Source: Paeniglutamicibacter cryotolerans (GTDB lineage Bacteria > Actinomycetota > Actinomycetes > Actinomycetales > Micrococcaceae). Taken from it: a stretch of 64,000 nucleotides of DNA. Made by a program: the position numbers and the translations under genes. Below are positions 43,178-52,071 of the stretch, piece after piece. The notes beneath the pieces were generated by a model. It saw nothing but the letters and a program-made list of their open reading frames with translations. It did no database searches and was not told where the DNA came from. Location: positions 496,001 through 560,000 of the forward strand of contig NZ_JACHVS010000001.1 in the NCBI RefSeq assembly GCF_014190875.1, read 5' to 3'. The first letter of the stretch is position 1. Each line of letters begins with the position of its first letter.

Positions 43178-44146
43178 CTAACCCAGGTCAAGGCATAGCC
43201 GCGCGCCCTGACACCGGGACACGCAGATCATCATGGTGTCCCCCGCTTCACGTTCGTCATCGGAAAGCAGCGAATCCCGGTGATCGATCTCCCCGGAGAG
43301 CACGGGGGTTTCACAGGTACCGCAGATTCCTTCCCGACAGGAATTGATCTGGTGGATTCCGGCACCTTCCAACGCCTCGAGGATCGAAGTCCCCGCGGGC
43401 ACCACTACCTCGACTCCGCCGTTGGTTTCCACGATGAACTCGTGGTCCCCCGCATGAGGCCGGTGGGTCTCGGCGATCAGGGCCGGATCCGCTGCGAAGC
43501 GTTCCAGATGCAGCCGCTGCGGATCCTCCCAATCGGCGGTCAACTTCTCCAACACATTCAACAACGGTCCCGGTCCACACGCATAGGCGTCGAAGTTCCC
43601 GGCGGGGTCCGCCAACAGCTCGGCCAGCGGGTAGAAACCCGATTCGTCATCGGCGTGGATGTGCACGCAATCCCCGTATGCGCTCAGCTCCTCGATGAAG
43701 GCCATCGAGCTGCGGGAACGGCCCATGTACACCAGCCGCCAGGGAACCCCGGCCGCGGCTGCCGCCCTGACCATGGGAATGATCGGGGTGATCCCGATGC
43801 CACCGGCGAGGAAGAGGTATTCCTGCGCTGCGGAGAGCACGAAGTTGTTCTTAGGACCGCGGATCTGGATCTTGGCCCCCGGACGCAGCTCATCATGCAC
43901 GAAGGCCGAACCACCGCGGCCGGCCGGTTCGCGCAGGACGGCGATCCGCCAGGAGGCGTCGGCCGGGGATGAGCACAGCGAATACTGGCGCACCAAGCCG
44001 TTGGGCAGCAGCACATCGAGGTGGGACCCGGCATCCCACTGCGGCAGGTCCTCGCCCAGCGGATGGCGCAGCGTCAGCGACAGTACGGTATCCGATTCGC
44101 GGGTCATGGAATGGACTTCGGTTTCGAAGAAATCCAGTGTAGTCAT
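43178..44146 (-). CDS. Ferredoxin-NAD(P)H reductase of the phthalate dioxygenase reductase/VanB type
   Basis: The 322-residue protein has an FMN domain (RQYSLCSSPAD, the RxYS motif), an NAD domain (LAGGIGITPIIPMV, YACGPGPLL) and a C-terminal plant-type [2Fe-2S] domain with cysteines in SCREGICGTC and later in CVSRC. This is the VanB/PDR order. It passes electrons from NADH to a terminal oxygenase; the Rieske oxygenase gene at the head of the same operon is the obvious partner. ATG 44146 is taken as the start (an upstream ATG at 44155 is possible). Confidence 0.9.
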   Translation of the reverse strand: MTTLDFFETEVHSMTRESDTVLSLTLRHPLGEDLPQWDAGSHLDVLLPNGLVRQYSLCSSPADASWRIAVLREPAGRGGSAFVHDELRPGAKIQIRGPKNNFVLSAAQEYLFLAGGIGITPIIPMVRAAAAAGVPWRLVYMGRSRSSMAFIEELSAYGDCVHIHADDESGFYPLAELLADPAGNFDAYACGPGPLLNVLEKLTADWEDPQRLHLERFAADPALIAETHRPHAGDHEFIVETNGGVEVVVPAGTSILEALEGAGIHQINSCREGICGTCETPVLSGEIDHRDSLLSDDEREAGDTMMICVSRCQGARLCLDLG

Positions 44147-44175
44147 GCTGAACACCTTTCGGGTGGGGACGGGTA

Positions 44176-44958
44176 TTAGAGGACGGAGGAGAGGAAAGCG
44201 CGGGTCCGCTCATGCTGCGGATCCCCGATCACCTGCGCAGCAGGACCGGACTCCACCACATGCCCATCAGCCATGAACACCACCCGATCAGCAACATCCC
44301 GGGCAAAATGCATCTCATGGGTCACCACCACCATCGTCATCCCCGTCGCGGCCAGATCCTTCATCACCTTCAGCACCTCACCGACCAACTCCGGATCCAA
44401 CGCACTGGTCGGCTCGTCAAAGAGCATCACCTTGGGCTTCATGCACAACGCCCGCGCAATCGCCACCCGCTGCTGCTGCCCACCGGAGAGCTGACGCGGA
44501 TAGGACTTGGCCTTATCGGCCAACCCCACCGACTCCAACAACGCCAACGCCCGGGCCGTCGCCGTGGAACGCTTCTCCCCCAACACCAGCCGCGGGGCCT
44601 CGATCAGGTTCTCCAACACCGTCATGTGCGGGAACAGGTTGAAATGCTGGAACACCATCCCGATCTCCGTGCGCGAACGGCAGATCCGCGCATGGGACTG
44701 CTCATGGAGCTTGGTGCCCTTGATGTCAAAACCCATCACCGACCCATCGACCCACATCCGACCCCCATCGATCGTTTCCAGGTGGTTGATGCACCGCAGC
44801 AGCGTCGACTTGCCCGAACCCGAGGGCCCGATCAGGCACACCACCTCCCCCTGGGCGACCTGCAGGTCAATGCCCTTGAGCACATGCAACCGGTCGTAAT
44901 ACTTATGGATCAAATCGGCCTTGATCATCGGGGCCGGTACAGCGGTGGCGGCGGTCAT
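44176..44958 (-). CDS. Amino-acid ABC transporter ATP-binding protein (GlnQ type)
   Basis: The 260-residue ATPase shows Walker [26 protein letters not shown], signature [15 protein letters not shown], Walker [15 protein letters not shown] and His in VVTHEMHFA. It belongs to the polar amino-acid importer group. It overlaps the permease gene by 4 bases and stands in the middle of the Rieske operon, so it powers uptake of the operon's substrate. Confidence 0.92.
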   Translation of the reverse strand: MTAATAVPAPMIKADLIHKYYDRLHVLKGIDLQVAQGEVVCLIGPSGSGKSTLLRCINHLETIDGGRMWVDGSVMGFDIKGTKLHEQSHARICRSRTEIGMVFQHFNLFPHMTVLENLIEAPRLVLGEKRSTATARALALLESVGLADKAKSYPRQLSGGQQQRVAIARALCMKPKVMLFDEPTSALDPELVGEVLKVMKDLAATGMTMVVVTHEMHFARDVADRVVFMADGHVVESGPAAQVIGDPQHERTRAFLSSVL

Positions 44959-45896
44959 TTGACTGCTCCCTTCCGGGTCAGCGGGTCATGGACCCGCACG
45001 AAGCGCTTGAGCGTCTGGAACGGGGTCAGCGGCAGCGAACGCTGCCCGCCCCGGGCATAGTGCCGCTCCAGGTAGTACTGCCCGATGCTCAACACCGAGG
45101 TCACCACGATGTACCAGATGCTGGCCACCAGCAACAACGGAATCGTCTCGAAGGTCCGCGCGTAAATGATCTGCGCCGAATACAACAGCTCGGGCACCGA
45201 GATCACCGAGACCAGCGAGGTGGTCTTGAGCATCCCGATCGTCTCGTTGCCGGTCGGCGGGATGATCACCCGCATCGCCTGGGGCAGGATGATCCGGCGC
45301 ATCGTCTGCAACCGGTTGATGCCCAGCGCCCCGGCCGCCTCGGACTGGCCGTGGTCCACCGAGAGGATCCCGGCACGCACGATCTCGGACATGTAGGCAC
45401 CCTGGTTCAGCCCCAGGCCCAGGATCGCCGCGGTCATCGGGGTGATGATCGCATTGGCATCCAACGCCACCCCGGGGATCCCGAAACTGATCAGCGGATA
45501 CAGTGCCGCCAAGTTGTACCAGAACAGCAGCTGCACCAGCACCGGGGTGCCGCGGAAGAAGTTCACGTACGCGAACGCCGCGGTACGGATCACCGGGTTC
45601 GCCGAGAGGCGCATGACCGCCACGATGACACCGAGCACGATGCCGATGACCATGCAGATCGCGGTCAGTTCCAGCGTCACCATGATGCCGCGCACGATCG
45701 ACACGTCGCGGATATACGCCCCGACGGTGGCCCACCCGAAGTTCGGGTTCACCATCACCGAACGGGCCAGCATCCCGGCCAGGATCAGGATCACGATGGC
45801 CGAAGCCCACCGCCCCGGATGCCGGGCCTTGACGATCGTAAAGGCATCAGCCGGCAGCGTTGCCGACCGTGCTTCAGAAGCTAATGTTGCTTTCAT
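44955..45896 (-). CDS. Amino-acid ABC transporter permease
   Basis: The 313-residue membrane protein has an N-terminal extension of about 30 residues, then helices of the HisM/GlnP type. [36 protein letters not shown] and the EAA loop [22 protein letters not shown] are visible. The C-terminus ([11 protein letters not shown]) is typical. Being a single permease gene, it should act as a homodimer with the GlnQ-type ATPase and the binding protein encoded upstream. Confidence 0.9.
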   Translation of the reverse strand: MKATLASEARSATLPADAFTIVKARHPGRWASAIVILILAGMLARSVMVNPNFGWATVGAYIRDVSIVRGIMVTLELTAICMVIGIVLGVIVAVMRLSANPVIRTAAFAYVNFFRGTPVLVQLLFWYNLAALYPLISFGIPGVALDANAIITPMTAAILGLGLNQGAYMSEIVRAGILSVDHGQSEAAGALGINRLQTMRRIILPQAMRVIIPPTGNETIGMLKTTSLVSVISVPELLYSAQIIYARTFETIPLLLVASIWYIVVTSVLSIGQYYLERHYARGGQRSLPLTPFQTLKRFVRVHDPLTRKGAVK

Positions 45897-45906
45897 GGCA
45901 CCGCCG

Positions 45907-46842
45907 CTATTTCATGATGGCGTCAGCGGCAGTGATGGAAGCGCTCGCTGGCAGCCCCCACTTGTCGTTGATCTGCTGGTAGTTCGGATCTTCGATGATT
46001 TTCTGGGTCGCGGCCTGGATCGCTTCGAGCAATCCGGTCTTCTTGCCCAGCGCGGTTCCGGTCAGCTCAGGCTCGAAGTCGGGGCCGGGAGCGATCTCGA
46101 ACTTTCCGCCGGCCAGTTTTCCCTGGTAGGCGGTCGAGATCGAGTCGGCCATGGCACCCTCGACGCGACCTGAAGTCAGTGCCAGGTTCACATCGGACTG
46201 CGTGGGGAAGAACTGCATGTCGATGGCCGGCTTACCGGCATCGGTGCACTTCTTGGAGAAGGCCGGCAGCACGTCCAGGGACTGGATCGAGCCCTTTTGT
46301 GCTGCGATCTTCTTGCCACAGAGCAGCATCGGGTCCACGCCGAGCTTCTCCGGGTTTCCCGCCGGCACGGCGAGTCCGGTGCCGCCTTGGAGGTAGGGCA
46401 CGAAGTCCACGACCTTGGCGCGTTCCGGGGTGACCGAGAAGGTCGACATGCCCAGATCGTACTTACCGGACTGCAGCCCGGGCAGGATGGTGTCGAACGT
46501 GGCCGGTACGTGGGTGGCCTTGAGCCCCAGGACCTGGGCGATGGCGTCACCCATGTCCACATCCCAACCGATCATGGTCTTGTTGTCAGTGTCGTAGTAC
46601 TCGAACGGCGGGTAGGTCGGATCCGAGGCGATCTTCAGCACGCCGGAATCACGGATGGCTGCCGGAAGCAGCGCGCGGGCCGCCTCGTCGACCTGGAGTG
46701 CCGAGACGCTGCTCGTGGGCTCGGAGGCAGCCGACCCGGAAGCGCTGGAACCGGTCCCCTCCGAGACGGTGGTGCAGCCGGTTGCGGCCAGCGCGATCAG
46801 CGCCGCACCTGCGAAAAAGCGGATGTGGTTTTTCTTCAACAT
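45907..46842 (-). CDS. Amino-acid ABC transporter substrate-binding lipoprotein
   Basis: The 311-residue protein has a lipobox (LAATGCTT, Cys about residue 23), a Ser/Gly-rich linker, and then a family-3 binding protein: SGVLKIASDPTYPPFEYYD, IGWDVDMGDAIAQVLG, YDLGMSTFSVTPERAKVVDF. A Cys pair (MLLCGKK, SKKCTDAG) may form a disulfide. The ligand is likely amino-acid-like, given the family, and should be the substrate of the oxygenase or deacylase in this operon. Confidence 0.9.
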   Translation of the reverse strand: MLKKNHIRFFAGAALIALAATGCTTVSEGTGSSASGSAASEPTSSVSALQVDEAARALLPAAIRDSGVLKIASDPTYPPFEYYDTDNKTMIGWDVDMGDAIAQVLGLKATHVPATFDTILPGLQSGKYDLGMSTFSVTPERAKVVDFVPYLQGGTGLAVPAGNPEKLGVDPMLLCGKKIAAQKGSIQSLDVLPAFSKKCTDAGKPAIDMQFFPTQSDVNLALTSGRVEGAMADSISTAYQGKLAGGKFEIAPGPDFEPELTGTALGKKTGLLEAIQAATQKIIEDPNYQQINDKWGLPASASITAADAIMK

Positions 46843-46898
46843 GGGAGCCTGTCCTTCAATTGAGTCCGCACTTCGGAGTGCGGGCGGGAGTGGAGAAA

Positions 46899-47909
46899 TT
46901 AGACGGTGTCGATGTCGAGCAGTGGTGCGATATACATCAGGTGCGTTCCGGCAGATACCAGCGTCGGTCGGCGCATGATCGCCACCATTCCATCCACGCG
47001 GGCGGTCAGGGTGAGCGGGTCACGGTCGAGCTCGTCGATGAAGTGCACCTGGGCGACCGGGGCACCGGCCGCGACCTGATCGCCGAGGTCGACCAGCGGT
47101 TCGAAGAGTCCCACTGCGGTGGAGGTCACAGGTGAGTCCGAGACCAGTTCCAGCCAGACCGGATCGTCAGGATCCAGTTCCGGGGTTCCATCTTCCGGAG
47201 CCAGCACGCCCAGCGAACGCAGCAGCCCGCCCATTCCGGTCCGCATGGTCGCCAATGTCCGCCGGTCGACGGTACCGGCCCCGGAGAGCTCCGTGGAGAT
47301 CGTCGGAATTCCGGCCAGGTCCCCGGCACTGCTCAGCGAGCCCGGTTCCAGCAACGGTGCGACGACCATCGCATAGGGAAGGCCCAGCGACCGTACCGCC
47401 TTCAGCTTGGCTGCCCAGCCCGCTTCGTCGGGGCCGCGGTAGGTGAAGCTACTGGGCAGGTAGGTGGAATTCGATCCACCCGAATGCAGGTCGATGACGA
47501 AGTCGGCCCGGGGCAGCAGACCCGAAGAGATCAGGTTTGCCACCTGGTCGGTGGGCCCACCACGCGCATCGCCCGGGTAGCTGCGGTTCAGGTTTCCGGC
47601 ATCAATCGGGGAGACGCGTGTTCCTGCGCGCACGGCGGCCGAGTTGGCAGCCGGGACGATCATCAGCGTCCCGGTCAGATCCGCCGGGTCGATCGTGCGC
47701 ACCAGCTCGTGGAGCAGGATCTGTCCTTCGTACTCGTCCCCGTGCGTCCCGGCCACCAAGAGTACGACGGGCCCGGGGCCCGAGGACAGGTGTGCCACCG
47801 GGACCGGGATGACCGAGCCGTCGTGCACGTTATCCGAGTGAACCACGTGTCCGTAGCCGAGTTGCTTACCGGTGCCGGAGAAGTCGATCCCGGTGAACAC
47901 GGCGCTCAC
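46899..47909 (-). CDS. Succinylglutamate desuccinylase/aspartoacylase family deacylase (DoeB-like)
   Basis: The 336-residue protein has the zinc carboxypeptidase-like fold of AstE/AspA: VAGTHGDEYEGQ with the His and Glu zinc ligands, NLNRSYPG, and DLHSGGSNS with the second His. TELSGAG supplies the usual Glu region. The form resembles DoeB, which removes acetyl from N-acetyl-diaminobutyrate in ectoine breakdown, but no other ectoine gene is here. It would cleave an N-acyl amino acid or similar amide. GTG 47909 overlaps the stop of the HutD-like gene as GTGA. Confidence 0.85.
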   Translation of the reverse strand: MSAVFTGIDFSGTGKQLGYGHVVHSDNVHDGSVIPVPVAHLSSGPGPVVLLVAGTHGDEYEGQILLHELVRTIDPADLTGTLMIVPAANSAAVRAGTRVSPIDAGNLNRSYPGDARGGPTDQVANLISSGLLPRADFVIDLHSGGSNSTYLPSSFTYRGPDEAGWAAKLKAVRSLGLPYAMVVAPLLEPGSLSSAGDLAGIPTISTELSGAGTVDRRTLATMRTGMGGLLRSLGVLAPEDGTPELDPDDPVWLELVSDSPVTSTAVGLFEPLVDLGDQVAAGAPVAQVHFIDELDRDPLTLTARVDGMVAIMRRPTLVSAGTHLMYIAPLLDIDTV

Positions 47910-48355
47910 GGGACCCACCGCAGCGCCGCTGCGTGCCGGGGCACCAGCGTGGTGACCGAGACCCGCGACGTCGGACCGTCCAACGAAACGCGAAGCTTCT
48001 CGTCGTCTTCACCCTCCACGATGAACACGTCACCGGGGTGCAGCCAGCGTTCCCAGGGTCCGTCCACGGCGGCAACCAGCGCCTGCCCGAAGAGCACCGC
48101 AATCACCGTCTGTGTTCCCGAGGCGCGTTCCACGACCTCGCTGTGTCCATCGGCATAGATGTCGGTGGAGACGGCAATGAATTCGGGGTCCGCGTTGATG
48201 AGCACCTTCGAACTCTCGGTGCGTTCATCCAACTGCGCCGTCCAACGCCACGGATCCCCGCGCTCGTCGGTGTCGGGGCAGGCAGCCAGAGTCCGCAGAC
48301 CCTGTTCATCGTCCCAATAGCCGTCGAGGGAACCGGCACGTACGAGTAACCACAT
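47906..48355 (-). CDS. HutD-like cupin protein
   Basis: The 149-residue product looks like a small cupin. The pattern WRWTAQLDERTES, then AVLFGQALVAAVDG, WLHPGDVFIVEGEDDEKLRVSLDGP recalls HutD, a protein of unknown biochemical function tied to histidine use in Pseudomonas. The match is by eye and moderate. It lies between the Rieske oxygenase (5 bases away) and the deacylase (overlap), so it is a core member of the operon, perhaps as a sensor or regulator of flux. Confidence 0.5.
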   Translation of the reverse strand: MWLLVRAGSLDGYWDDEQGLRTLAACPDTDERGDPWRWTAQLDERTESSKVLINADPEFIAVSTDIYADGHSEVVERASGTQTVIAVLFGQALVAAVDGPWERWLHPGDVFIVEGEDDEKLRVSLDGPTSRVSVTTLVPRHAAALRWVP

Positions 48356-48360
48356 GGCCG

Positions 48361-49404
48361 TTACGCCCGTGTACCGGCGACAGCGGCCGGCTTCTGTGCT
48401 GCGGCCTGCTCGCGCTTGATCAGGTTAGCCAGGATGCGTCGGGCCTTGGCCACGCCGCCGTCCTGGGCGATGAGCACGTCGAATTCTCCGGCCGGGCGTT
48501 CCTGCATCCCGATTTCCTGCGCCTCGAGCGCCTCGGCATCCTCGCGCAGCACCGTGGCTAGTCCGACTTCCAGGTCCGCCGTCGCCTGTGCGTCGTCCAC
48601 GGCGAAGTTGCGGCTGAAGGCGTAGTAGTACCAGGCGTTGTTCGCATCGATCGGGGTGATTCCGTTGAGCACCTTGATCAGGTAGCCCTCGGCACGTGGA
48701 CGTCCTTCACCGGTGATGCCCGAGTGCAGTACGTGCAGGTTCGGCACGAAGAATTCGGTGCAGTGGAACCGGTCGTAGTTTCCGCTAATCCCCATGGTGT
48801 CCGCGTACAGCGGCGGGGCCGGCACCGAAGGCATCAGCCGGTCTACGCTGACGACCGAGCCTTCTACCTCAACAGTGATGCCATGTTCGTAGATGTAGTC
48901 GTCTCCGACGGTGGACTGGTGCAGGAACGACTCGTGGGTCAGGTCAAGCAGGTTGTCATGGATCAGATCGGCACGGCAGGCGAAGTGCACCGAGTGGGTG
49001 ACTGTGGCCCATTCCGGATCGGTCATCCAGTGGGTGTCCGGCACGTCGGCCGGGTCGGCCAACTCCGGGTCGCCCATCCAGGCCCAGATCCAGCCGTCCT
49101 TCTCCACCAACGGGTACTTGCGCACCTTAGCGCGCTCGGGGATGGTGGTCTGTGCCGGAACCTTGGTGCACATGCCATCGGACCCGTAGGTGAAGCCATG
49201 GTAACCGCATTCGATGGAGTCGCCGACGGTGCGGCCGGCCGAGAGCGGGAAGGCGCGGTGTGCGCAGCGGTCTGCCAGTGCCACGGGCGTGCCGTCCTGG
49301 GTCCGGAAGAGCACCAGCGGCTGCTCGCAGATGACGCGGCGTTCCGGCTTGCGCGTGACTTCGGTGGACCAAGCAGCAACATACCAGGTGTTCAGGACAT
49401 ACAT
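48361..49404 (-). CDS. Rieske non-heme iron oxygenase, VanA-like terminal component
   Basis: The 347-residue protein has a Rieske domain with Cys-x-His in CAHRAFPLS and Cys-x2-His in CGYHGFTYG. The catalytic domain holds the mononuclear iron site DNLLDLTHESFLH (Asp-x-His-x4-His arrangement). The size and layout fit the VanA/dicamba demethylase group that works with a VanB-type reductase, which is encoded at the end of this operon. Enzymes of this group demethylate ethers or amines or hydroxylate rings. The amino-acid importer in the operon suggests a zwitterionic or amino-acid-like substrate. It is the first gene after the GntR-controlled region. Confidence 0.88.
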   Translation of the reverse strand: MYVLNTWYVAAWSTEVTRKPERRVICEQPLVLFRTQDGTPVALADRCAHRAFPLSAGRTVGDSIECGYHGFTYGSDGMCTKVPAQTTIPERAKVRKYPLVEKDGWIWAWMGDPELADPADVPDTHWMTDPEWATVTHSVHFACRADLIHDNLLDLTHESFLHQSTVGDDYIYEHGITVEVEGSVVSVDRLMPSVPAPPLYADTMGISGNYDRFHCTEFFVPNLHVLHSGITGEGRPRAEGYLIKVLNGITPIDANNAWYYYAFSRNFAVDDAQATADLEVGLATVLREDAEALEAQEIGMQERPAGEFDVLIAQDGGVAKARRILANLIKREQAAAQKPAAVAGTRA

Positions 49405-49439
49405 TTTTCGGGCCTAACGTGAGTAAGACGACTGTGATT

Positions 49440-49463
49440 GTATTCACCGTATACAGTGAATAC
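49440..49463. promoter_or_regulatory. GntR operator candidate, 24-bp near-perfect palindrome
   Basis: Arms GTATTCAC and GTGAATAC flank a core that contains GTATAC (49449-49454). Only one base pair of twelve is mismatched. It lies 36 bases upstream of the Rieske start and 113 bases upstream of the GntR start. A second GTATAC core, within GGTATACC, is at 49522-49529. Confidence 0.7.
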
Positions 49464-49575
49464 CGATGGGTCAAGCAAAATTTGTGATCCACCACACCCA
49501 CGCGACCCGTCTGCGGGTCGAGGTATACCACAAGCTAGACTTCAGCTAACAGTCTGAGAACGCGGGGGAAAACGG

Positions 49576-50256
49576 ATGGCATCGAGGGTCCAGGACACGC
49601 GGCCGCTGGCTGTCAGGGTCTATGAGCGCATGGCATCGGAGATTGTCGACGGCACGCTCAAGCCCGGTACGGCCCTGATCCAGGAACACGTAGCCGCGCA
49701 ATACGGAGTTTCCCGGACCCCGGTGAGGGACGCCCTCACCCAGGTCACCTTGGAGGGTCTGGCCTCCCTGGTGCCGGGCAGCGGCTATGTGGTCAACGAA
49801 CTCACCTCCCAGGACGTGAGCAACGTCTTCGAGGTGCGCTATGCCTTGGAAGAACTCGCCGTCCGCCAAGCCATCGGACACCATACCCCCAAACAACTGG
49901 TGCGCCTCCGAGCCCTGATCGACGAATTCGAAACAATCGATCCGGACGACGCCGAAGAGCAGTTCCAGCTCGGGAAGGACTTCCACCTTGCGCTGGTGGG
50001 CCCCTGCCCCAACCGGTATCTGCGCGAAACCCTGGAGAACATCTGGGCGCATCCGATCCAGCGCCGGATCACCCGAGCCTATGAAATCGGGCCCCGGCAT
50101 CAGGCGGAGATCGCCACGGCACATCGACAGATTCTTGCCGCGCTACAGAGCGGGGACATCGATCTGATCATTCGCGTCCTAGGCTACTGCCACGATTCCG
50201 GCGACGTCACCGCCTACGCTCAGGTTGTTGATTCCACCAACGCAGCAACCCAGTGA
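49576..50256 (+). CDS. GntR family regulator, FadR/FCD subgroup
   Basis: The 226-residue protein has the GntR HTH (AVRVYERMASEIVDGTLKPGTAL, AAQYGVSRTPVRDALTQVTLEGL) and an FCD ligand domain with the metal-type ligands in DFHLALVG and AHRQILAALQSGD. It diverges from the Rieske operon and should repress it in the absence of a pathway metabolite by binding the palindrome between them. It ends 28 bases from the convergent PucR gene. Confidence 0.9.
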   Translation: MASRVQDTRPLAVRVYERMASEIVDGTLKPGTALIQEHVAAQYGVSRTPVRDALTQVTLEGLASLVPGSGYVVNELTSQDVSNVFEVRYALEELAVRQAIGHHTPKQLVRLRALIDEFETIDPDDAEEQFQLGKDFHLALVGPCPNRYLRETLENIWAHPIQRRITRAYEIGPRHQAEIATAHRQILAALQSGDIDLIIRVLGYCHDSGDVTAYAQVVDSTNAATQ

Positions 50257-50284
50257 CGGACCATCACCGATGCTCAGGCATCGG

Positions 50285-51958
50285 CTAACGCACGGCTTCC
50301 CTTCCCACTGCTTGCCCGTTAACCCGCCGCCACAGCAGGGCCACATGGAGCGAGGTACGCGATTCAGCGTCCTCCAGCGAGACGCCCAGGCGAGCCTCCA
50401 GCTTGGCCAGGCGCGCATACAGTGCGGGCCGACTCAGGTAGCCGGTGCGGGCCAGTGCCGATTTGTTACCGCCGTGGCGCAGGTAGAGCTCAAGCAGTTC
50501 CAGCGCCTCGGCATCGGGCGGGTTCAGGATCCCGGCCAGCTCCGCCTCGGCAAAGGTGGCCAGCCGGGCGTTGGAGGCCAGCAACGAGAGCAAACCGCGC
50601 AGGCGGACGTCGGCGAAGCGGTAGAAGCGCCGGGTGCGCGAGTCGAAGGTCGCAACAGTCTCCGCGACCTGGGCAGCCTCGTCCAGGCCGTGGGCCGCCG
50701 CGCCGATGCTCCCGTAGCCGCGCCCGACACCGGCCGAGAAGCGGGACCCGCCAAGCTCGTCGGCCAGCTGCCCGCAGATCCGCTCCAGCGCCGGTTCCTC
50801 CAGCTGCCGCGCCGAAAGCCCGAGCAGCACGCCGATCGAGCCGGATTGCAGGCTGGCTGCCAGTGCCTGGTTCCGGGTGGATGCCAGCACCGTGCCGAGC
50901 ACCTCGAGCAGTTCGCGCTCGCGGAGTTGCAAGCCGGTCGGCGCCTCCCCGGGGGCCGCATCGAGGCGCAGCACCAGCGGTACGTAGTGCACGGCGGCGC
51001 CCAGCCCCAGTGCGGCGGCGCGGGCGGCAACCGCCGCGTCGCTCAGCGCGTGCGGCTGGCGCAGTTCGTGCAGCAGTCCGGCCCGGGCCTGGTGCAGCAG
51101 CTCGCGTTCGTCGCGCCCGGCCAACCGGGCGATGGTTAGCGTCTGCCCGGCTCGTTCGAGCACCAGCGCCGCGTCGTCGTCATCGACCAGCGGTCCGGGC
51201 ACCACCAGCCGGCCCCAGCGCCGCCCGCGGACCCCGACGGGGGCCTGCAACCAGGATTCCGGTGCGTTGGCGCTGCGCCCGGTGGCTTCCCGGTAACGCA
51301 CCCGGCGCGAGCGTTCGGTCCAGCCCTCCAGCAGTTCATCGGCAGCGCTGCCCGCCGTCTCGAAGGCGAGCACCAGGTGCCCGACATCCTCCAGTACCAC
51401 CGGCGCCTCGATCAACTCGGCGGCCCGTGCGACGATATGCTCCTCGCTGGCGGATTCCAGGCTGAGCGCGGTGAACACCTCGTGGATGGTGCGTGAGCGT
51501 TCCAGCGCCGCCAGCTGGTCCGACACCAGCATGCGGTGCACCACCTCGGTCACCTCGACGAAGCGCATCCGCTTGCGTACCAGGACCACCGGGTAGTCCA
51601 CTTCCCGGGCAGCGGCGCGCAGACCCTGGACGCTCGATTCGACCTCGTCCCCGGCTCCTGCCAGCTCGATGACCACGCCTGCGGCACCCGCCTCGCGGAT
51701 CTGGCGCAGGAAGTAGTGCGCCCCGGCCCCGGGTCCCCTGAAGGCCAGGCCGGTGCTGAGCACCAGTTCCCCGCCCTGGAGCAGACCGGCCATGTCTGCC
51801 GATTCGGCTACATGCACCCAACGGACCACGTTTTCCAGTGAATCGGCGCCGGCCAGCACCAGTGGTTCGGCGTCGCGCAGCACCTTCAGCTCGAGGATGC
51901 GGGCCACGCTCAGTCGCCCGGTGGCCGGGTGGGTAAATCCGTCGTTCTGCTCCATCAT
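50285..51958 (-). CDS. PucR family transcriptional regulator
   Basis: The 557-residue protein starts with a PucR N-terminal domain (SVARILELKVLRDAEPLVLAG, VVRWVHVAESADMAGLLQGGELVLSTG), has a GGDEF-like middle part and ends with the PucR HTH (LELLELYLRHGGNKSALARTGYLSRPALYARLAKLEARLG). PucR proteins control purine, amino-acid or polyamine catabolic genes. It diverges from the semialdehyde dehydrogenase gene with about 110 bases between. TACACT ends 6 bases before ATG 51958, so the start is probably leaderless; ATG 51964 and 51955 are alternatives. Confidence 0.9.
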   Translation of the reverse strand: MMEQNDGFTHPATGRLSVARILELKVLRDAEPLVLAGADSLENVVRWVHVAESADMAGLLQGGELVLSTGLAFRGPGAGAHYFLRQIREAGAAGVVIELAGAGDEVESSVQGLRAAAREVDYPVVLVRKRMRFVEVTEVVHRMLVSDQLAALERSRTIHEVFTALSLESASEEHIVARAAELIEAPVVLEDVGHLVLAFETAGSAADELLEGWTERSRRVRYREATGRSANAPESWLQAPVGVRGRRWGRLVVPGPLVDDDDAALVLERAGQTLTIARLAGRDERELLHQARAGLLHELRQPHALSDAAVAARAAALGLGAAVHYVPLVLRLDAAPGEAPTGLQLRERELLEVLGTVLASTRNQALAASLQSGSIGVLLGLSARQLEEPALERICGQLADELGGSRFSAGVGRGYGSIGAAAHGLDEAAQVAETVATFDSRTRRFYRFADVRLRGLLSLLASNARLATFAEAELAGILNPPDAEALELLELYLRHGGNKSALARTGYLSRPALYARLAKLEARLGVSLEDAESRTSLHVALLWRRVNGQAVGREAVR

Positions 51959-52071
51959 GAACATAGTGTAAAGCCAGAACGGCAAGTACTTACAAGGTGC
52001 GCGTGGTGTGCGGTTCGTGTGCGGGGTCACAATGGAGGAAAGCACACCCCCGGGAAAGGACCCCACCCATC

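Noticed and set aside
46899..47909. Ectoine degradation assignment from the DoeB-like deacylase
   Set aside because: No ectoine hydrolase, diaminobutyrate transaminase (DoeD) or aspartate-semialdehyde dehydrogenase partner is in the operon, and the Rieske pair does not belong to that pathway.
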